64,000 bases of DNA from contig OY992833.1 of assembly GCA_963921425.1 (NCBI GenBank), positions 10,333,738-10,397,737 on the forward strand, in the 5' to 3' direction. The translations under genes and the position numbers were made by a program. This DNA is from Dryas octopetala. Taxonomy: Eukaryota > Streptophyta > Magnoliopsida > Rosales > Rosaceae. Shown piece by piece: positions 24,625 to 35,494 of the stretch (positions within the stretch are counted from its first letter, which is position 1; the number at the start of each line of letters is the position of its first letter). The notes under the pieces were generated by a model, which saw only the letters and a program-made list of their open reading frames with translations, made no database searches and was not told the DNA's origin.

Positions 24625-25413
24625 TTAACGCTTTCTGCTGTGCCTCTTGCTCTTCCTCCGGCTGCGCCTATCATCAGAATCAGATTCGGAAGCTGACTCT
24701 GAATCAGAAGATTCAGATGATGAGCTGTACCTTCTATGTCTCCTTCCCATCTTTTGCTTCTTTTTCTTCCTCCGGTGCCTCCTCTCCTCCTCTGAATCAG
24801 ATGATGAACTGTAATCTGAACTACTCTCCTCTGAAGAATAATCTGATCCTGTAACTGATGATGCCCCACTATCAGTCTCAAAAACTGAAGCCTCACTATC
24901 ACTGCCAGAATCAGAAGCTGCCCGATGCTTCCTCTTGCTTTTCTTTGACTGCTTTTCACTCTTCTCTTCCGTCTTAGTATCTGGATTATCCAAATCGTAG
25001 GATATTGACAACTTCATCTTCAGTTTAGGATTTTTGAGTTGCTGGGTCCTAGACGGCCGAGAGATGTAAACACGTTCATTCTTACATTCATATGTCCAAT
25101 GCCCAGGTTGGAAACACTTCTGGCATTGTGAAGATGCACTACCAATGATAGACACATTAGACTTAAGGTCTTTCCGTTCACCCAATCTCACTGCCTTTTC
25201 AGTACTCATCAAATACATCTGTCTCTTAGCTTCCCTTTTCTCCTGCCATCTGCTGGGTCCTTCTTCCTTCTGCCCATAAGCATTAACATTTCGGGCAGCG
25301 GCAGCAGCAGCCCTTTCAGCCTGAGCTCGACTAAGACCTTTTGCAGCAGTCAAGGCTGCAGCCTTGATCCTTTCAGCTGCAGCCTGAGATTTCTCTTCTT
25401 TCTTGCTCGACAT
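24625..25413 (-). CDS. Zinc-knuckle protein, ZCCHC10-like (262 aa)
   Basis: Single-exon coding region starting [20 protein letters not shown]. Residues 1-45 are an Ala-rich helix ([19 protein letters not shown]). A conserved stretch follows ([20 protein letters not shown]). Residues 97-110 form one CCHC zinc knuckle, C97-x2-C100-x4-H105-x4-C110 ([14 protein letters not shown]). After [15 protein letters not shown] the tail (about 150-262) is Lys/Arg-rich basic blocks alternating with Ser/Glu/Asp runs, ending in [12 protein letters not shown]. This order is that of ZCCHC10-type proteins in plants and animals. The tail is RS-like and suggests a nuclear, RNA-processing setting, but the molecular role is not established. 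The ATG is the first in the open frame, with an AG three bases upstream that could be the end of a 5' UTR intron. No break seen. Confidence 0.9.
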   Translation of the reverse strand: MSSKKEEKSQAAAERIKAAALTAAKGLSRAQAERAAAAAARNVNAYGQKEEGPSRWQEKREAKRQMYLMSTEKAVRLGERKDLKSNVSIIGSASSQCQKCFQPGHWTYECKNERVYISRPSRTQQLKNPKLKMKLSISYDLDNPDTKTEEKSEKQSKKSKRKHRAASDSGSDSEASVFETDSGASSVTGSDYSSEESSSDYSSSSDSEEERRHRRKKKKQKMGRRHRRYSSSSESSDSESASESDSDDRRSRRKSKRHSRKR

Positions 25414-26590
25414 GTTCTAAATCACAATGTTCAAATCAAAATATGCAGAATGACCAACTGTCCACAGTTCCAAGAAGATATCAATACTGCAATCCCCAAA
25501 TGCTCTGACACCCTGCATTTAAATAGTAATTAGGTCATTGAAATTCATCAAATATCACCATGAGTGGGTCAATAAGGTCAAGAAATCCCAATTTCTTAAC
25601 AGTAAAAACTGATAAAATATTAACCTACAAACTCGAGTTTCAAAATTTAAACTTTGGGGCAAAACAAACACACAGCTCTAACTTTTTACAAAATAGACAC
25701 ACTCCCAAAATTAAACAAGTATTTTTTTAATTATAAGGAAGTAAATATCTGGAACCAAAAGGGAGAATTGAGAAAAGCCAAATGAGAAAACACTTTTAAT
25801 CAACTAGTTTTAAAACATGTGATAGGAATGGGTGCAGTATTTTGCTGACAAAACTTATCGAAACCGTCTTGCCGGTAAAAGTTTCAAACTGCCAAATCAA
25901 TGAACATAAAGCATAACAAAGATCCTCTCACATGGGTTAAATCTACTCTTAACGTACAACTAATACTTATTTGATAGTAATTTATCTGGAAAAAACTCAA
26001 AAAAACTTGCACAAGATCTCTCAGTCCAAAGTTAGGTTAAAAAAAATGTCTGTAAGAACCATGACGCTTTCAACCAGCATCAACATTACAGTAATATTGA
26101 AAAAAAAAAAAAAAAAAACCCAAAATTTTTCCGATACAGAAACAATCAAAACCCCCAAAAAAAAGAAGTAAAAGGCTTTATCTCCCTACCGATCTACTCA
26201 CAAATGTTGCAGATAGAGATTAGGGCAATTGAAGTAAAAGGATTTACAACAATAAATTTCGTGCAAAACCCTAACTAATATTGAAGCAGCAACATAAAGA
26301 AAGAAAAAAAAAAAAAGCCCAAAGATTTACGGAAAAATACCTTGTTGTGGTCGAGTTTCTCTTAGAGAGGCAACGGTGTAGAGAAATTTAGAGGCAACGC
26401 TGTCGCCGACGAGAGACGAGGACCGAGATCCCCGCCGGAGAGAGATGAGAAGAAATGCGGCGCTGCTTTCTGGAAAATCGCGACGGAGACGCCGGAGACA
26501 GAGAGATCTGAGAAAGAGAGACGAGAGATCGAGAGAGAGACAGAGAGAGCAGAGAGAGAACGGCGGCTTTAGTGTTTTAAGTTCTGACTA
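25414..26590 (-). promoter_or_regulatory. 5' leader, leader intron and promoter of the zinc-knuckle gene
   Basis: On the - strand a GC-richer leader (about 26560-26342, rich in TCTCTC and CGCCGG-type words) ends at acaag|gtattt, a good splice donor at 26341-26340. Possible acceptors are aaatgcag at about 25513 and tgatttag just before the ATG. The intron would be about 0.8-0.9 kb and contains several A-runs on the + strand. 26580-26632 contains a short duplication (agttctgactaaata at 26579 and 26610), next to the MULE-like element, which therefore sits in or just behind the promoter. Confidence 0.55.
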
Positions 26591-27312
26591 AATAAGTGGC
26601 CAAAAAAAAAAGTTCTGACTAAATAATAATTTGGGTTATTCGCTAATTTGCCCTTTAAAAATAACTTTTTTTTTTCACTTTACCCCTTAAAAATTAATTT
26701 TTCTCACTTTACTTTCCAAATTTTACAAAGCACTCTCCTCCTCAAATCCGTTAGTTACTCCATTAAAAAATCTGATGTGGCACCTATGTGGACTAATAAC
26801 ATGCCAAATTGGTGCCACGTCAGAGAGAAAAAAAAAATAAACAAACTAATGAAAGAAAAAAAAAGTTAAAAAACAAACAAAAAAGTGGAATAAAAAAAGA
26901 AAGAAAAAAGGGGAGAGGAGCATACCCTCCCTTCCCACCCTGAGCCTCCCTCCCCTACCCCTGCAAAATTTTGAAATAAAAACTCACAATATCTTTATTT
27001 GTTTGTTAGCTTTGTTTGGTTTCCCAGAAAGATTCAAACTTTCTTATGTATTTTATTGGAGAAGAACAAAAGATCAAATTTTTTAAAAATTCTAGTTTGA
27101 CCTAAAAATTGAGTTTTTTTTTTTTTTGGAGTTAATTTTGATGATATGAAATTTGGGTGTGTACGCGTCCTTGTTTTGATCTTGTGAAAAAAAAAAAAAA
27201 AAGGAAATATGAACAAGTGCGCTTATGAGCAGAACGCCATGGCAAGCTGTGAGGGGATGAAGACGGTGGGTGCGAAGTTTCCTGGGTCGGGTTCGCTTGA
27301 TTTGGCAGTGGT

Positions 27313-29287
27313 TATTGAAGGAAAGAATAAAGTCAAATATATGATACTCCTAGATTGTATGATCGTAATTAGCATTGTATATTGAGCAAGTAATTATCTC
27401 GTTGATTTCCTAGAATAGCTCTTCCTCCTCTGTATAAATCTTTTGTATCACTGTATATTCTGATTATCAAATACACAGAGAACTTCTCTACTATTCAGTT
27501 CTTCATAATTGACCAATATTTCACAGTTGGTGGAGCCAGTGTCTTATGAACAAGCTAGTGGTGATCCCAGATGGGTGGAAGCCATGGAGACAAAACTTTG
27601 TGCCCTTGATGCCAACAATACATGGACCCTCATGCCTCTTCCTTCTGGCCATCGCGCCATTGGCTGCAAGTGGGTCTATAAGATCAAATATCATTCTGAC
27701 GGCACCGTCGAGCGTTACAAAGCCCGCCTTGTTGCCAAGGGATTTACACAATGTGAAGGCATTGACTACAAGGAGACCTTTGCTCCTGTTGCCAAACTTA
27801 TCACAGTTCGTTGCCTTCTCACCGTTGCCGCTCTTCGCAACTGGTCTCTTCACCAAATGGATGTGCAAAACGCCTTCCTTCATGGTGACCTCCACGAGGA
27901 GGTCTATATGCATCTCCCTCCCGGCCTTCGTCGACAGGGCGAGAGGGTGGTATGTCGACTCAACAAATCCTTGTATGGCCCCAAACAAGCCTCGCGTAGC
28001 TGGTTCCATAAATTCTCTCATGTCATCCAAGAAGTTGGCTTCCAGCAGTCAAGGGCCGACTACTCCCTATTTACCAAAGTGAGTGGAAATTCATTCATTG
28101 CTATTCTAATCTATGTTAATGATATGATCATCACAGGGAATGATGAAGAAGCTATCGCATGTCTCAAAACATTCCTACACACAAGGTTTCGCATCAAAGA
28201 CCTTGGACTCCTAAAATATTTTCTTAGAGTCGAGGTTGCACAATCCAAAGCTGGCATAACTATTTGTCAACGTAAGTATGCTTTGGATATCCTGGAGGAG
28301 GCATGATTACTTGGTGCAAAACCAGCGATGTTTCCAATGGAACAAAACTTGACATTAACGGCAATGGATGGTGATCTCCTCAACAATCCTTCTCACTATC
28401 GAAGATTGGTTGGTAGGTTGATATACCTAACAATCACAAGGCCAGAAATTGCATATTCAGTCCATATACTCAGTCAGTTCATGCAACAACCGAGAAAACC
28501 CCACCTTGATGCGGTATACCGTCTTCTTCGATATCTAAAGAATGCCTCAGCCCAAGGGCTACTCTTTCCGTCACAAGGCAAGCTTCAATTGATAGGTTAT
28601 TGTGACGCAGATTGGGCTTGATGCCCCACCACACGACAATCTGTCACAGGCTATTGTGTTTTTCTTGGTAACTCACTTGTATCCTGGAAAACCAAGAAGC
28701 AGACGACCGTCTCTCGATCTTCAGCCGAGGTCGAGTATCGATCAATGGCAGCAATCACATGTGAGCTGACTTGGTTAAGATACTTGTTACGTGACTTGCG
28801 AGTTGATCATTCACAACTAGCAGAGTTGTATTGTGATAGCCAAGCAGCAATGCATATTGCTGCAAATCCGGTCTACTACGAACGGACCAAACACATCGAA
28901 CTAGATTGCCATACCGTCCGTGAAAGAATTCAGAAAGGAGAAATTCGGACTGCTTACTTGTACACGGGAAAACAAATTGCAGACATATTCACAAAACCAC
29001 TTGGGAAAGTTGTTTTCCATTCACATCTCAACAAGTTAGAAGTCTTGGATATTCACACTCCAACTTGAGGGGGAGTATTGAAGGAAAGAATAAAGTCAAA
29101 TATATGATACTCCTAGATTGTAGGATCGTAATTAGCATTGTATATTGAGCAAGTAATTATCTCGTTGATTTCCTAGAATAGCTCTTCCTCCTCTGTATAA
29201 ATCTTTTGTATCATTGTATATTCTGATTATCAAATACACAGAGAACTTCTCTACTATTCAGTTCTTCATAATTCACCATTCTTCACA
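27313..29287 (+). mobile_element. Ty1/copia retrotransposon, internally deleted
   Basis: Two LTRs, 27313-27525 and 29076-29287 (213 and 212 bp), differ at only a handful of positions. A 5-bp duplication gtggt flanks them at 27308-27312 and 29288-29292. The LTRs start tattgaagg and end ttcaca, so the usual TG start is TA here in both copies. A polypurine tract gagggggag lies directly before the right LTR. Gag, protease and integrase are missing: the left LTR runs almost straight into reverse transcriptase and no canonical primer-binding site remains. Confidence 0.88.
27526..29068 (+). pseudogene. Copia reverse transcriptase-RNase H remnant
   Basis: One reading frame runs through the whole segment, interrupted by two TGA codons at 28304-28306 (EEA*LLGAKP) and 28619-28621 (DADWA*CPTT). 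Family blocks seen: AIGCKWVYKIKYHSDGTVER, ARLVAKGFTQ, ETFAPVAK, QMDVQNAFLHGDL, SLYGPKQASR, then RNase H blocks [15 protein letters not shown] and [10 protein letters not shown]. The catalytic YVDD is YVND (28112-28123), which replaces one metal-binding Asp and should abolish polymerase activity. The N-terminal gag-PR-IN part is absent. Clear RVT_2 family member; inactive. Confidence 0.9.
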
Positions 29288-29994
29288 GTGGTCGCCGTCC
29301 ATCGATTTAGAGGCCGACAAAGTCGCCAGCCTCTGCAACATGTCGAAGCAAGAGGGATAGATAAGAGAAGTGAGAGAAAGGGAAAGAGGGGAGAGGAGAG
29401 AGAGAAAGGACAGCCTCAAGGAGGAGGAGGAGGATGGTCTGGGGGTGGGGGCAATCTGCAAAAGATGTATTTGTAATTGATGGGAGAGTTGCAAGCAAAA
29501 GAAGAAGAAAAATGAAAAAGAAGAAGAAATGAAAAGGAGAAAGAAGGGAAAATGAGTAAAAAAAAAAAAAAAAGGAAAGGAAGGAGGGGTGGGAAGGCAA
29601 AAATGGGAGTTGCAGGAAAAACTCACATGCCAAATGATGTGAGTTTTTGTTTCAAAATTTTATAGGGGTGGCGGAGGGATGCTCGGGATGGGAAGGGAGG
29701 GTATGCTCTTCCCCTTTTTTCTTTATGTTTTTTTTTTTTCAATTTTTTTGTTTGTTTTTAATTTTGTTCTTTGATTAATTTTTTTTTTCTCTCTCTGACG
29801 TAGCGCCCATTTGGCATGTTGTTAGTCCACGTAGGTGCCACATCGGATTTTTTAACGAAGCCATTGACAGATTTGACTGAGGGGAATGCTTTGTAAAGTT
29901 CGGGAGGTAAAGTGAGAAGAATTAACTTTTAGGGGGCAAACTGAGAAAAAAAGTTAGTTTCAAGGGATAAATTAGCGAATAAGCCTAATAATTT

Positions 29995-30104
29995 TGTGTT
30001 TCACTTTTTACTCTTGTGTTTTAATTTTTAGAGTTTTAGATATTTAGGGTAGTAAAAATTTAATTAAACAAATTGAAACATATATAAACTAATTTAATTA
30101 AGGG
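29995..30104. other. Short AT-rich spacer
   Basis: Sequence between two TIR-type elements; no feature seen. Confidence 0.3.
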
Positions 30105-30653
30105 ATAATTTTAGTAAAAGTACTCATACTATACCCATTGTCGCAGTTGAAGATGCGACATTCATTTTGTTCCAATTTAGGATCCAAAACTTTCTTTTTG
30201 GCTCAATTAAGGGTTTTCGGTCAAAACATACCAATTTTGAGGGGCAAAAACGTCTCATTACCTAAAAAATTATAAAAAATAAAAAATAAAAAATAAAAAA
30301 TAAAATTAAACAATTAAAATAAAAATAAAAATAATTTAAAATGAAAAAACAATTAAACTAAACAAAATTGGGTTGGGGAGTGTAACGAGAATGAGGGAGA
30401 GGAAAAAACCTGGCTGAATTGGGGGGTGGGAGAGGTGGATTGGGGTTAGGGGTCTGGGGGAGGGGGTGGGGGGAGCTGAGTGGGCGGGCAGAGAGAAAAA
30501 GAGGAGAGACAGAGAGATGAAAGAGAAAGTGAGGCAGAAAGAGAGGAAAGAGGCAGGGTTGGGGCTGTGTTGGGGGGAAGGGATGGGCTGGGGTTGCGAT
30601 GGGGATGAGGGAAGGGTGGGGCGGGGAGAGGCTGGGGGGATCTGGTTGGGATG

Positions 30654-30654
<1 letters not shown>

Positions 30655-30709
<55 letters not shown>
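30655..30709 (+). repeat. (GA)n microsatellite
   Basis: About 25 GA units in the G/A-rich core. Long open frames on both strands here are composition artefacts. Confidence 0.9.
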
Positions 30710-30716
<7 letters not shown>

Positions 30717-30996
30717 GACAAAGAAAGTAAGGCAGAGAGAGGAGAGGGAGGGAAAGGTGGGCTAGGTGGGTGGGGGAAGGTGCGACGGGGATGAGAGGGT
30801 GGGGGAAGGGATGAGGAAGGGGTGAAGGAAGCTGATTGGGGGGGCAAAGAGAAAGAGAAGAGGCAGAGAGAGATGAGAGAGAAAGTGAGGTAGAGAGAGA
30901 GGAGAAGGGTGGGGCTGGATGGGGAAAAGGGAGGGCCGGGGCTAGGTGGTGGGGGGAATGGTGGGCAGGGCTTGGTGGGGGAAGGAGGAGGCCCCC

Positions 30997-32797
30997 TGTG
31001 AGATCCTAAAAATTTTCAACTGTATTTAAAAATGTATTTGGGAACTTTGAAAAATTTATTTTGATTTTTGGTGATTTTTCTATAATTTTTCTAAAGCTTA
31101 TTTTATTTTTGGTGATTTATTATTGATTTTATTAATTAGTTAGAATTTCTATAAACTTCTATTTGAGGTATTGGATTTTTCATAAAATTTTTTGAGACCA
31201 AAATTTTTTTTTAAGACTATAGAAAAATAGTACACGTCATCACGAGTCAGTGACATTTTTCGGAGTCCGGATGAATTTTTAGTGAATTTTTGAAGTTGAA
31301 ATGAATTTTATAAAATAGGAAAATATTTCAGAAAATACTTGCTAACGTGGACGCATTTGGAGCGTTTGTTCCATTTAATCTAACGGTGGGTGGTGTGCAA
31401 GCAAAGGCCGCGCTTGCGTATAGCTGCAAACATGGAAACTTTGGTGTACATGCGATCTAGAGCGTTGGTTGAGTTGATCTGACGGTGAGTGGGGTGCAAG
31501 CATGTGTAGGAATCCTGTGCATATTGTTTCTTTGTGAGCTCACGATATCAGCCTTAGATTATTTTTGATCAAAGGGTGAGTGTTTTCCAAGTTTGGTTGT
31601 GATCTAGTGTAGCCATGTTCATGGAAAGTCTGTACACCCATTCTTTTTTATAAATATCAGCCATGTCCCTCTTTTCATCCGCACAATTCAGATGCACGCA
31701 TCCCAAGAGAAAATCTCTCTCTTCTTCAATCTTGTTTTTGAAATATCTTGAGTTCTACAGCTTCGATCGATGATCCGTTTTCACGTACGCGATCATAGAG
31801 ACGAGCCCTTAGATTCCAGTAGTGTGAAGGCTAGGTTTCGGTGAATTTTTAAGAAATTCATTTTCACACTCCATAGGTAAATTCTTGATCCATGTCGAAG
31901 TTCTACCGAAATTTTGTTAGATTAATCTCTTTCTAATTAGACTATTTTAATCTTGTTAGTTAACAAGTCTAGTAGTACCGAAACTCTTCATGTGGGAGGT
32001 CTGAAAGCAATCAGAGTGGCACAACGGAAGTATGATAGTGTTGTGCGAGCAAAGTTGTTGTTCAAGGGCAAATTGGTCATTTCACATTTTTAATGTAAAA
32101 TGGTCAATCGAGTAAACACTATGAGTGAAATTAAATTGAATTATCCTATTATTGTATCATGAGAATGGTAATGATGTAGTGAGTGAATTAGGTCTAGTTG
32201 AATTGTCTGATTATTTGACTTGTCTAAATTGCATGTTTATTTGATTAGGACTTGGTAGGTCCTAGGGTTGGATCGGAAGGATGAAATTGATTTTGATGAT
32301 GATAATGATGATTATGCCTGATAAAAGATTAATTGGATTATTATGTGAATTGTTTATATTGAGGCATCTGGAGATTTACTAAGCATTGGATTGCTGTATT
32401 AAATTATTAGTATCATTATTGTTGGATTATGATGATTTATCGAATATTGGTTTATATCTAATCAAACATATTTGAGGATTTGAGATTCTTGTTGGTTTTA
32501 TTCACTCATACGAGCTCTAGTGAGCTTACCGGGTTTGTGTTTAACCCGGGCTCTAGTGAGCTTACCGGGTTTGTGTTTAACCCGGTGCACCATGGATATG
32601 GTGTAGTGTGGTTCTGATTTTGCAGGATAAGCATATGGGGGATGCAGAAGGGAAGAGGACAAGGCTATTGGGCACTCTGATTTGTATTTTTGAAATAAAT
32701 GTATTTTCATTAATGAATGAATTTTGAAATGCATTTTTATACATAATGGCTCATTCAAATGTGTGTTTGTGCTCCCTTAAAAATTTGGGACGTTACA
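30997..32797 (+). mobile_element. Solo LTR of a Ty3/gypsy element (1801 bp)
   Basis: Starts tgtgagatcc and ends gggacgttaca. It is flanked by ccccc on both sides (30992-30996, 32798-32802), as for a 5-bp target duplication. Near its 3' end it shares the block cgagctctagtgagcttacc with the LTRs at 39200 and 62180, so it belongs to the same LTR group. A 36-bp tandem duplication (gctctagtgagcttaccggg...) lies at 32514-32585. An initiator-tRNA-like segment lies at 32010-32030. No internal domain or second LTR, hence a recombination product. Confidence 0.85.
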
Positions 32798-32930
32798 CCC
32801 CCTTGCTTTTTTCTTTTTAAAATTCAATTAGTTTTATTTTATGGATTTCTGTTTTTTAGTTTCTTTTAGTTTTATTTTGCAAACTATTTTTTTTAATAAT
32901 TTTTATTTTTAATACAGTAAATTACTAAAA

Positions 32931-33004
32931 ATTCTATTTTTTGAGCTCTTTGTACAAAAAACTCACCTAAAAAGCTGAATGATAAATAAGTTTATTTTGT
33001 ACAA
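32931..33004. other. AT-rich spacer
   Basis: No feature recognised. Confidence 0.3.
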
Positions 33005-33480
33005 CTAAGTCCACGTTATGTTTTTTTCCATGGTTTTTTTTATTAAAACTAACCTAATTGCCACAGTAACAATGATTGCTACTGTCAAACAGTAGCAATT
33101 GATAGCCATAGTTTCCTTGACATCGTTTTTGCTCGCCTCTACCTTACTATACCATTTGATCCACTCCTCTGTAGTAGAAGGCCAAACGGTTTGAGGCTTC
33201 TGAGAAGTCCAGCTTCCCCAACGACCCCTAGTTTGAAAGGCAGAGTAGTCCTTGAACAGAGTGCTCATGGCCTCAACAATAGGACGGGCATGTCACCTAT
33301 GAAGCAGAGACCCAGGCAAGTACAAAAACCAGAGATTTCCTTGTGAGTGATTGAAGCAAAGATATTAATCTTGTCTGCAATGGTTTCGACGGTGAAATGA
33401 GAGGCGATAGTGTCATGGAATGCTGTGGCCTCCTCCTCCATCCTTCCAAAGGCTTCGACGAGTCTTGTATTGAAACTAAG
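33005..33480 (-). pseudogene. Plant mobile domain-like antisense ORF relic
   Basis: On the - strand, 33480-33290 reads ...EAFGRMEEEATAFHDTIASH and VETIADKINIFASI. After a stop and frame change, 33268-33005 reads STLFKDYSAFQTRGRWGSW and WPSTTEEWIKWYSKVEASK. The W..TEEWIKW.. style resembles the plant mobile domain found in antisense ORFs of some gypsy elements. It lies just upstream of an LTR-like start at 34067, the place where Tat-type elements carry such ORFs. Broken and short; assignment is tentative. Confidence 0.4.
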
Positions 33481-34066
33481 AGTTTGGGTTTATCGAAAAA
33501 CTAAGAGCACTTAGGAAAATTCAAGAAAGTTCAAGAAAACAAGAGATAGCTCTAGGTTTAGAAAATTTGAAAGAGTAAAGAATGAAAAATGGCTAAGGGA
33601 CAAATTAATAGTGACTGGGCAAGAAGGTGAAGAGATGTGAGGTATGGGAAGCGATTCCTTTTTCCTTGCAAAGGTCACAATGGTTGAAATGATGATGGTA
33701 GACATTAATGGTTAAAACGGCGGCTGGGTTTGAAAGGAAGTCAAGTCTTCCAATACGAAAAGACAAATTGCCTAGAATTTTAGAAATCAGATGATGACAC
33801 CGCCTCTGAAATACGAGGAGACACACGGCCAGTCAGGCCGCGCCAAGTGGCCCTGAGCATGCAAAAAGCTGTTGCGTGCATTTAATACATTGATTCAACG
33901 TTTTTCAAAATTAACACCCTTCTTTTTTCCTTTGCCCAGTCCAAAAAGTTTTATTTTCTTTCGCCTAAGTACAAAAGGAGCTATGACATAACATCAAATG
34001 TGCTCGGCAAATCCTCGTTGTTTCGGCTAGACCAAGCCGAAAGATGCTCACACTTGGGGAGCAATG
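33481..34066. other. Probable internal region of a decayed gypsy element
   Basis: No intact ORF. A purine-rich acacttggggagcaa at about 34051-34066 immediately precedes the LTR-like tgtttgtaccg and is the candidate polypurine tract. Confidence 0.35.
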
Positions 34067-34560
34067 TTTGTACCGTATTTCAAATATGACATTTGGCATT
34101 AATATTTAGCCTTGCTGCAAGGCACAAAAGTCCAATTGATTAATTTCACCCAAATGGCCCAAGTCTAAGCCCATTCAGCGAAAAGCCTACCTAACCTTGG
34201 CGAGCCAACAAAAGTTCTCGACAAGACCGTGCTGAGAAGACACATGAGACAAAGGGAATGAGGCCATTTATGTGACGACATGCGTCCCAGGAAAGTTGTC
34301 AAAAAAGCTGTCACCAACGGTCATGGTTGTACTTGTTTCTTTGCCAAGGTCACCCACATACGTACACTTGTCAGTCATCCAAGAAAGAAGGACTAGGGTT
34401 TTCAGCTTTTCCCTATTATAAATACTTTTCTAGAAGAAGAATGAAGATCTCTACACACACAGAGCCAAAAACCTGCAACTGCAAATTCTCTTCGACTACT
34501 ATACTCTGATTTCATTTGTCTATATTGTTTGTCCTTTATGAACAATTGTCCTTTATTAAT
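34067..34560 (+). mobile_element. LTR-like fragment of a gypsy (Tat-type) element
   Basis: Begins tgtttgtaccgtatttcaaa directly after a purine-rich stretch. It contains a TATA-like ccctattataaatac (34410-34424) followed by a leader-like segment with cacacacaga. The 3' boundary and target duplication are not found, so this is a probable 3' LTR of a degraded element. Confidence 0.45.
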
Positions 34561-35494
34561 TTTGGCTTCTTTGCATTTACTCTTAATATTTCTTTTACAA
34601 TTGTATTTCTATTAAGTTTAAAGAATATTAATGATCTTCATTTCCAAGTGCAATTAATCCCAGATTTGATTTCTTTCAATTAAGTATTTGTTAGCATTTA
34701 TTTTATTTTTTTAATTAAATCATCAGCTCATCATGATCTCTCATTTATATCTATGGCTTGGTTTCTAGTAAGAACTACAAGTGTTAATCAACCAAGCTTG
34801 GATTTGATCAGTGACTAGATTTACTTTCTTTATTAAGATTTATTGTTATATCTAATCTACAAAACTTCAACACTGACCAAAATATGTAAACTTCAAAGTT
34901 TTTCTTTTAATATATACAATATCGTGGGTCAAATTGTGTGGCCAAGTTTTTCTTTCTTGATCGATCAAATGTTAATGTACTATGTTCTCATCTTTTTACT
35001 CTGGAGATTAATAAATGATGATGCAAACCAATATATGTTTTGCAGTTAGACGACCACATACTGTTACAAGCTTTTGTATGTACTGGTTATAATTAATAAA
35101 GTTGAAGAAGCATTTGTGTGTACTAGTTCTTTAATAAAGGAAAAAAAAAAAAAAAGGCTGAATTCTCAAATGTTAGATTTCACCAAAATTTACAGTAAAA
35201 ACATAGTCTTTGTCCCAAAATCTTGCCCAAACATGACATGTTGTTGATATTGATTGAGTTTGAGGGACTTTCGCTGACTGAATCCATCCATAAACCTAGA
35301 CCCCGGCAACCTTCGAAACCAAAGCGTCACGACAACATCCAAAGGTGACCTTTGGATGGGGGCAAGGAACTGCACAAGTTGTCTATCTAGATGACTAAAT
35401 TTAGTTGAATACAATGATACTAAATATATAAACCCATAAGTTGATTTGAACATAAGTTAAACTTGAAAGTTAGAACTTCCACTAGGCTCACCTA
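34561..35494. other. AT-rich intergenic DNA
   Basis: No credible gene. 34880-35010 (gtcaaattgtgtggccaagtttttctttcttgatcgatcaaatg-type sequence) is similar to 37530-37580, hinting at an old duplication of host DNA. Confidence 0.35.

Larger units (their letters stand above)
26633..29985. mobile_element. MULE-like element, 3.35 kb, with nested copia element
   Basis: Termini gggttattcgctaatttgcc and its counterpart ending aaattagcgaataagcc are inverted repeats that extend about 200-250 bp. For example, atctgatgtggcacctatgtgg (26769 on) pairs with the region near 29828-29860. A 9-bp duplication taataattt flanks it at 26624-26632 and 29986-29994. The interior, apart from the copia element, is GA-rich on the right (29340-29600) with a short better-composed stretch at 27206-27312 and 29293-29362 that may be captured host sequence. 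There is no transposase, so it is non-autonomous. The interruption by copia at 27313-29287 is younger than the element. Confidence 0.85.
30105..32930. mobile_element. GA-rich MULE-like element (one end recognisable), split by a solo LTR
   Basis: The left part (30105-30400) has a terminal-repeat style (gggataattttagtaaaag) and AT-rich arm like the elements at 9938 and 26633. A G/A-rich core follows (30370-30996) with a (GA)n tract. The core is interrupted at 30996/32803 by a solo LTR with a CCCCC duplication. 32803-32930 continues as T-rich sequence of the expected second arm. The right terminal repeat is not found, so it is degraded or lost. Superfamily assignment is by resemblance only. Confidence 0.45.

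Noticed and set aside
29273..29633. Phe/Leu/Ser-rich ORFs on the - strand
   Set aside because: Reverse strand of an A/G-rich segment in the MULE-like element; no start context or domain.
30446..30847. Pro/Ser-rich ORF on the - strand
   Set aside because: Composition artefact of the G/A-rich tract, with no conserved feature.
35190..35453. An 87-codon - strand ORF
   Set aside because: No recognisable domain, no splice or promoter context, and neighbouring sequence is non-coding.
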